64,000 nucleotides of DNA from Isoetes taiwanensis. Its lineage: Eukaryota > Streptophyta > Lycopodiopsida > Isoetales > Isoetaceae. The stretch is taken from contig JAJEKV010000014.1 of assembly GCA_021234155.1 (NCBI GenBank), forward strand, positions 10,125,563 to 10,189,562, written 5' to 3'. The notes beneath the pieces were generated by a model that saw nothing but the letters and a program-made list of their open reading frames with translations, was not told the origin of the DNA and searched no databases. Position numbers and translations under genes: made by a program. Shown one piece after another: positions 59,701 to 64,000 of the stretch. Every line of letters begins with the position of its first letter. Positions within the stretch are counted from its first letter, which is position 1.

Positions 59701-61042
59701 GACCTTGTACTGAACCTTTCATTTTAAACAACCATGCTTCTTGAGGTCCTGTATCCTCTCCCGACAAATTCTTTAAGTATGCAATTTGCAGTCTCCCTTT
59801 TTCTTGTTCAATAGCTGCAAGCTTTCCTTTCTTCCTTTCTTCCCCTTCCCGGGAAGTTTTTGGTCTTTCTTCTACATGGTGTGATTGAGCAATTTGCCTT
59901 TCTTTAGGTGGCGGCTCTTTGAACTGCACCTTCTTTACATTTTTATCTGCCGGAGCTGTGTTCTTTGGACAGTTGGATTAGTAATGCGGACCTCCACAAT
60001 TATAACACCCGGTCTTTGGCCCTTTACTCTGTTCCTGTTTGGTCTTCTGTCCATTATTAGAGCGTCTTCCATTCCTCCCATTGAACCTGGTCTTACGCTC
60101 TTCTCGGCCCCTTTTATTTTTCTTATCTCTTCTATTTTCGAATTTTTCTCGCTTTGGTCGTTTCTGTTCACGGGAAGGCGCTCCTTCCCATATAACTAGC
60201 TTACGAGTCTTGGGGTTCAATTTTCGTTCTGCAGCTCCTGCTTTCTTAATTGCATCTTCCATATTGATTGGTTCAATGAGATATAGTTCCGCAAATATCT
60301 CCTCCCTTAACCCATTCACAAACTTTCTTAAAAGTTCGTGTTCACCTAAGTTCCTAATTTGTGAACCCAGATGACTAAATTTCATGTAATATTCCGACAC
60401 TGTTTCTCCGTCATCCTGCTTAACAAGGTCCCATTCTTTTTGCAATATCCTGTAATAGTTTGCAGGCAGGTAATGGGCTTCCAATGCGCTACGAAAAACT
60501 GTCCATGAGTTAACCTCAGGCTGTATCAATCTGCGACCTTGCCACCATACTTGAGCTTGTTCATCTAAATAAGTGTCAATGGCTTGCAGTTTCTCTTGCT
60601 CAGTCGCGTTAACTCTCTCGAAGGACTTTTCCCAAATCCCTAGAAAACTTGTTGCCTGCATTGGCTTAACAGCTGCTCCGCCAGTGAAATATGACAGATC
60701 AACTTTTTCCAACCATTTAAGAGCCTTATCTTTTTTAATTGAAGCATCAGTTTCCGTAGTCATTAGAGGCTCTGGGTTGGCAATCACTGGCGGCGGAATT
60801 TCAGGTGGTAGTGGATGAGCAGGTGGAGGGTCTCTGGGTAATGGAGGTGGTTGAATGTTACTGGGTAGGAAACCATAGAGTAGAGCAATCTGCTCTAGTT
60901 TGTACTGGTAATCCTCTGGGGATGTAGGCTGTGGCAGTGCTATCTGGGTAGCGATAAAATCAGTAGTTCTTAATGCCTGCTGGTACTGTTCTTCAGAGGT
61001 ATTGTAACAGTGTGCCATCGTCACAGGTTCAAGAGCGGACTG

Positions 61043-61054
61043 GCTCTGATACCA
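61043..61054 (-). promoter_or_regulatory. Primer binding site for initiator tRNA-Met (chromovirus)
   Basis: The complement reads TGGTATCAGAGC, identical to the site at 16,501-16,512. It lies four bases from the LTR end at 61,059 and just upstream of the gag ATG at 61,018. It primes minus-strand DNA synthesis in plant LTR elements. Confidence 0.9.
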
Positions 61055-61058
61055 AATT

Positions 61059-61677
61059 TGATACAACAAGCTAATCTAGAAGAACTCAAACAACACAAAA
61101 TAAAATAACTGCACTCCAATCTTTAGGAGAGAAGTAAACCACCCAACCGGGCTCAGGTTTTCCAAACAAGAAACCGTTATCTTGCTTGACTCAAAACTAG
61201 TTAGAACTTCCACACTCAGAATTCTAGAACTGCTATCAGGAGTAGGCCAAGGATTTCAGAACTAGGCGGCTTGGAATGAATTCTTACAAGAGGCTGCCAT
61301 TATATTTATAAGGCAGGATCAACCTTTAGTCCGGATCACCCTTTTTTCAAAAGATCTATTAAAATCAGCAGATAATTATAGGAAAGGCAATTTCGACCAC
61401 AAATATCTTAGTTTCGGCCTTTAGCTGACTCGGATCGACCTGTTTCTAGGTGATTCGGCTGTTCTGATACAGTCCGTTCAATTATAGGGCCTCGCAACCC
61501 GTTATCAGCCGCAACCATTATTTTTAATGACTCACGTTTTGTTTTAAATGTTAATATCAAATTCATAACTTAAATTCTAATCTAACCCTTGACATCTTAT
61601 CTTCTAACTTTAAACATGATTTCTTTCTTCTGAGTCGAGCCTGAGCCGCTCCCCCTAGCCAGCATTAAGCCGTAACA
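61059..61677 (-). repeat. 5' LTR of the chromovirus (619 bp)
   Basis: Direct copy of 47,188-47,817 with TG...CA ends, adjacent to the primer site on the gag side and to GAATC on the outer side. It would hold the element's promoter. Confidence 0.95.
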
Positions 61678-61682
61678 GAATC
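61678..61682. repeat. Target-site duplication GAATC (right)
   Basis: Matches 47,183-47,187 on the far side of the chromovirus. Confidence 0.9.
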
Positions 61683-62650
61683 GATCATTTGAAAAAAGAA
61701 ATGAAAGACATAAAGAAGAATAGATCCTTTATAAATAGAGTATAGTAGAAATTGAACATTTTAGTTGTGGTTGTTTAAGGGAGATGTTGTTTTTTTGTTT
61801 GGTAAAGAAATAAAAATTCAAAAAATTGGCAAGTTCATGAATAATATATAAACCACTAAATATAACACAAATCCACACACCAAAACAAAAAATTTCAGAT
61901 AACTTGGCAAAACTTCCATAGAGCTTTCCATGGCTCTTATATAAACTATTAGAAAAAGGAAAAAAACAAAAAACAAAAAACAAAAAAAACATTGGCAACT
62001 TTTAAATGCCAAGTATACTGGAGAGTTCAAATTGTTTTATATATATTCTACACGGCATATAATTTCTCAACCATAATATTTCAAATCCACACTAGGAAAG
62101 AAAGAAAGAATCCACACGTGGACATGCCAAAACCTAATCTAACCTTAAAGCTAGGTCCATACAAACACGCCATTAGTAAAGAGCGACATTAGTAAAGCTA
62201 GGTCCATACAAACACGCCATTAGGCTTCAACATAGGGTATGGTCGCCCTCTGCCGTGACCCCATCTCGAGTCAGCCCCCCATCCCTTCGCAGTTAAACTC
62301 CATGCTGCCATGAATCCATCCATCTATGGACCGCCGTATTGTGGCCAGGTATCATCGACTGAATTTCCGTCAACCGAGACACCAGCGTCCATCAACCATG
62401 TCAGCCGTTGCCTCTGTCGTGAGTTCAAGTCCCAGGCACCGTGCACTGGATGTCCATATCCGTGCCGGAGAAAATGCCCCGAGCATGCCGATTTGAAAGA
62501 CGAATTCAATGCCGATTTGACGATTTCAAACCTAGCACTCAATTGCATTCTTGTGAATTCAATTCTTCGACTCCCGATATGGCTTCCATGGACATAAAAT
62601 CCTGCTTTCCCTTCATAGTTCATATGTTCTCGAGAAGAGGCTGCGAAGAA
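61683..62650. other. Non-coding spacer before the pogo-like gene
   Basis: AT-rich to 62,140, then more balanced in composition. A phrase TTAGTAAAG.GCGACATTAGTAAAG with CTAGGTCCATACAAACACGCCATTA on either side (62,151-62,222) is a short local duplication. The open stretches on both strands of 62,310-62,833 match no family I know; the part near 62,650 may be the transposon's 5' region. Confidence 0.4.
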
Positions 62651-62663
62651 CACGAAGACAACC

Positions 62664-63966
62664 ATGGTTTCAACGAGGGCACGAAGAGATACCGATGCTG
62701 AAAGAGGTACCAGGAGACCGGCATCATCTAAGAGGGTCTCTGCACCCAGGACAAAGAAGAGGGCACCAGCAGTGCCGCTACCAGTCCAATGCCGAGGAGG
62801 CCGAGTAGGAGAGGCCAATGGACCGAGGAGCAAATGCTGGACATCCTTGAAGAGGTAAGTGAACTTGGCATTTCGATTAGAGAGGCATCAAGGAGGTCTG
62901 GTATATCAGAATCCACAATCTGAAATTGGCTATATGGTAGAACAACCCACAAGCAAACAAACCATCCACAAAGCTAGTTAATTGGGCCCTTAGCATGGCA
63001 GAGCAAGGAATGGGAGTTACCCTATCTGCTATCAAGGAAAAGGCAGCAGAGATGGCTAGAGCAGGGGGGTCTTGTGGGATATCTAGAGTACCAAGCAGTA
63101 AGTGGTGGAAGATTTTTAAGCAAAGACACCCCGAAGTTGTACTCAAGAGTGCAGAAACTCTAGATGTAGCTAGGGCCCGTGCCATGACCCAGGAGAACCT
63201 CGGCAACTTTTATGCCGGGCTCAAGCAGATTTATGCTGAGTTTGCCTTCCCAGCCTCAAGGATTTGGAACGCTGATGAGACTAGAATTCAGATAGAGAAA
63301 GTGAAGGGGTTGAAAATCATAGCTAGGAAGGGGGGAAACAAGGTGAGTGAGGTCGTCATGAACAACAGGGAGTGGGTTACAATTTTGGTATGTGTAAATA
63401 CTGAGGGGTATAGGATCCCCAACATGTACATTTTTAAAGGTAGTCGAATGAGGCAGGACAGCATTGCAAGACGTGAAGAGGGTGCCATTCAGGCTGTCCA
63501 GACTCAGCTCGGATGACATCAGAATTGTTTAAATCATGTTGCAGCAAGAGTCCCAAGTGGTGTATCCCCAGATCAGCCTCACCTTATCATTTTGGATGGT
63601 CATGGCAGCCATGTAGATCTAGAAGTCATATTGACAGCAAGAGAGAAGGGCATTCACTTTGCCTTATTACCTGCGCACACTTCTCATCGGCTTCAACCTC
63701 TAGATGTGGCATGCTTTGCTCCTTTCAAGGCATCATTCAAGAGATTTAGGTCTACCTACATGGTTAGCAAAGGGAGGGTAGAGCCAAAGAGGAAGGAGAT
63801 AGCAGAATTGATTTCACAGTCAATTGCATGTGGCCTAACACCCCACAACATCAAGGCAGGTTTTAAAGCCACTGGTATTTGGCCCTTTGACCAGGAAAAA
63901 GTTAAGCCAGGTCAAGAGTGTACCAGGTTTGGGAGGGTGCATGTTGAAGACCTTAGAGAAAGCTAG
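62664..63966 (+). pseudogene. Pogo-type (Tc1/mariner superfamily) transposase, broken
   Basis: Starts MVSTRARRDTDAERGTRRPA, a basic N-terminus. A psq-type helix-turn-helix follows at about 62,815-62,930 (WTEEQMLDILEEVSELGIS, then REASRRSGISEST) with an in-frame TGA and then a TAG. After a shift, 62,995-63,516 carries MAEQGMGVTLSAIKEKAAEM and the first catalytic Asp in IWNADETRIQ. After another shift, 63,592-63,966 has the second Asp in LDGHGSHVDL and the third in HRLQPLDVACFAPFK, the D,D,D set of pogo and Tigger elements. At least three frameshifts and two stops make it a pseudogene. The C-terminal stop is at 63,964. No terminal repeats are visible in the window. Confidence 0.88.
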
Positions 63967-64000
63967 GAGCAGGCTGGAGAAGAGTACCATCCAGATGCAC

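Larger units (their letters stand above)
48166..61018 (-). pseudogene. Chromovirus gag-pol, one frame with five stops and a MULE insertion
   Basis: The ATG at 61,018 opens gag (MAHCYNTSEEQYQQAL). The frame then runs without any frameshift to 56,704, where the inserted element and its duplicated target begin, and resumes at about 48,467 down to the stop at 48,166. Landmarks: a gag capsid region; a zinc knuckle CYNCGGPHY cut by a stop; protease LLDDGSTHDFIS at about 59,680; RT with FFDDILIYS at about 58,669; RNase H with TVCSDASGNAIGAVL; integrase with ACLVCQQIK and Asp residues in TMDFIQG and ISDRDPLF; and a chromodomain-like end (EVLEPEKILTHQDKE ... YLVKFKFHPSTDAVWY). Stops lie at 59,980-59,978 (TAA), 59,059-59,057 (TGA), 58,594-58,592 (TAG), 57,919-57,917 (TAG) and 57,166-57,164 (TGA). 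The element copied itself through RNA and inserted with its integrase when intact. Confidence 0.93.
47188..61677 (-). mobile_element. Ty3/gypsy chromovirus, interrupted by a Mutator-like element
   Basis: Two direct LTRs (47,188-47,817 and 61,059-61,677) flank a minus-strand gag-pol region with a tRNA-Met primer site at 61,043-61,054 and a purine tract just inside the left LTR (complement of 47,818-47,836). A 5-base duplication GAATC flanks the whole. Without the 8.2-kb inner element and its 9-base duplication it would be about 6.25 kb, a normal length. The order gag, protease, RT, RNase H, integrase, chromodomain assigns it to chromoviruses. By eye the LTRs differ at about 18 positions plus an 11-base gap, near 3 %, so it is moderately young. 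Five stops make it non-autonomous now. Confidence 0.95.

Noticed and set aside
59978-59980. Programmed stop read-through between gag and pol
   Set aside because: The stop is inside the zinc knuckle, before its last Cys, and four more stops of the same kind follow; mutation is simpler.
61043-61054. Initiator tRNA-Met-like sequence as a tRNA gene
   Set aside because: Only the 12 bases complementary to the tRNA 3' end are present, next to an LTR; it is a primer binding site.
62324-62833. 169-codon minus-strand ORF before the pogo gene
   Set aside because: No recognised domain, and its right part overlaps the transposase N-terminus on the other strand.

Overview
This window is nuclear DNA of a land plant with a repeat-rich genome. 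The evidence is spliced genes with GT-AG introns, a plant-type SMG8 gene, a plant homologue of the Nepro/DUF4477 family, chromovirus (Ty3/gypsy) elements primed by initiator tRNA-Met, a plant LINE, MITEs and a Mutator-like element. Nothing looks bacterial or organellar. The sequence alone does not say which plant lineage this is. Only two host genes can be named with confidence; most of the rest is transposon-derived.

Layout. 1-3662 is the 3' end of a large LTR element whose LTR starts TGTGACGT; the same family recurs at 16.5-18.0 kb, 33.2-34.6 kb and 43.9-46.4 kb. 4.7-9.5 kb is a direct duplication with a 2.7 kb unit and no recognisable gene. 10.3-11.8 kb (perhaps to 12.1 kb) is a seven-exon Nepro/DUF4477 gene. 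13.5-14.8 kb holds weak exon candidates around a diverged 230-bp tandem repeat. 18.1-18.6 kb has a decayed transposase-like fragment. 20.18-27.66 kb is the SMG8 gene (four exons, about 1,206 aa), with a 428-bp inverted-repeat element ending about 120 bp before its ATG. 27.7-38.3 kb is mostly non-coding, with foldbacks, a Helitron-like hairpin and a possible membrane-protein gene near 35.3-35.9 kb. 38,344-39,188 is a PIF/Harbinger-type MITE, followed by a degraded LINE at 39.5-43.8 kb.

The most informative part is 47,183-61,682. A chromovirus with 5-bp target duplications (GAATC) and about 0.62-kb LTRs (roughly 3 % apart by eye) carries an 8.2-kb Mutator-like element inserted in the last part of its pol gene. 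That inner element has its own terminal inverted repeats and a 9-bp target duplication (GCAAGTTAG). It encodes a MURA-like transposase with DDE and SWIM residues, contains a 1.75-kb internal tandem duplication, and is bordered at both ends by arrays of a 20-bp perfect palindrome (AAAATCGCTTAAGCGATTTT). The surrounding gag-pol frame has five stops and no frameshift, and each stop can be explained by one C-to-T change.

The right edge (62.65-63.97 kb) is a broken pogo-type transposase gene. The two host genes are unrelated in job: SMG8 belongs to the SMG1 kinase complex of nonsense-mediated decay, and the Nepro family is linked to nucleolar function.
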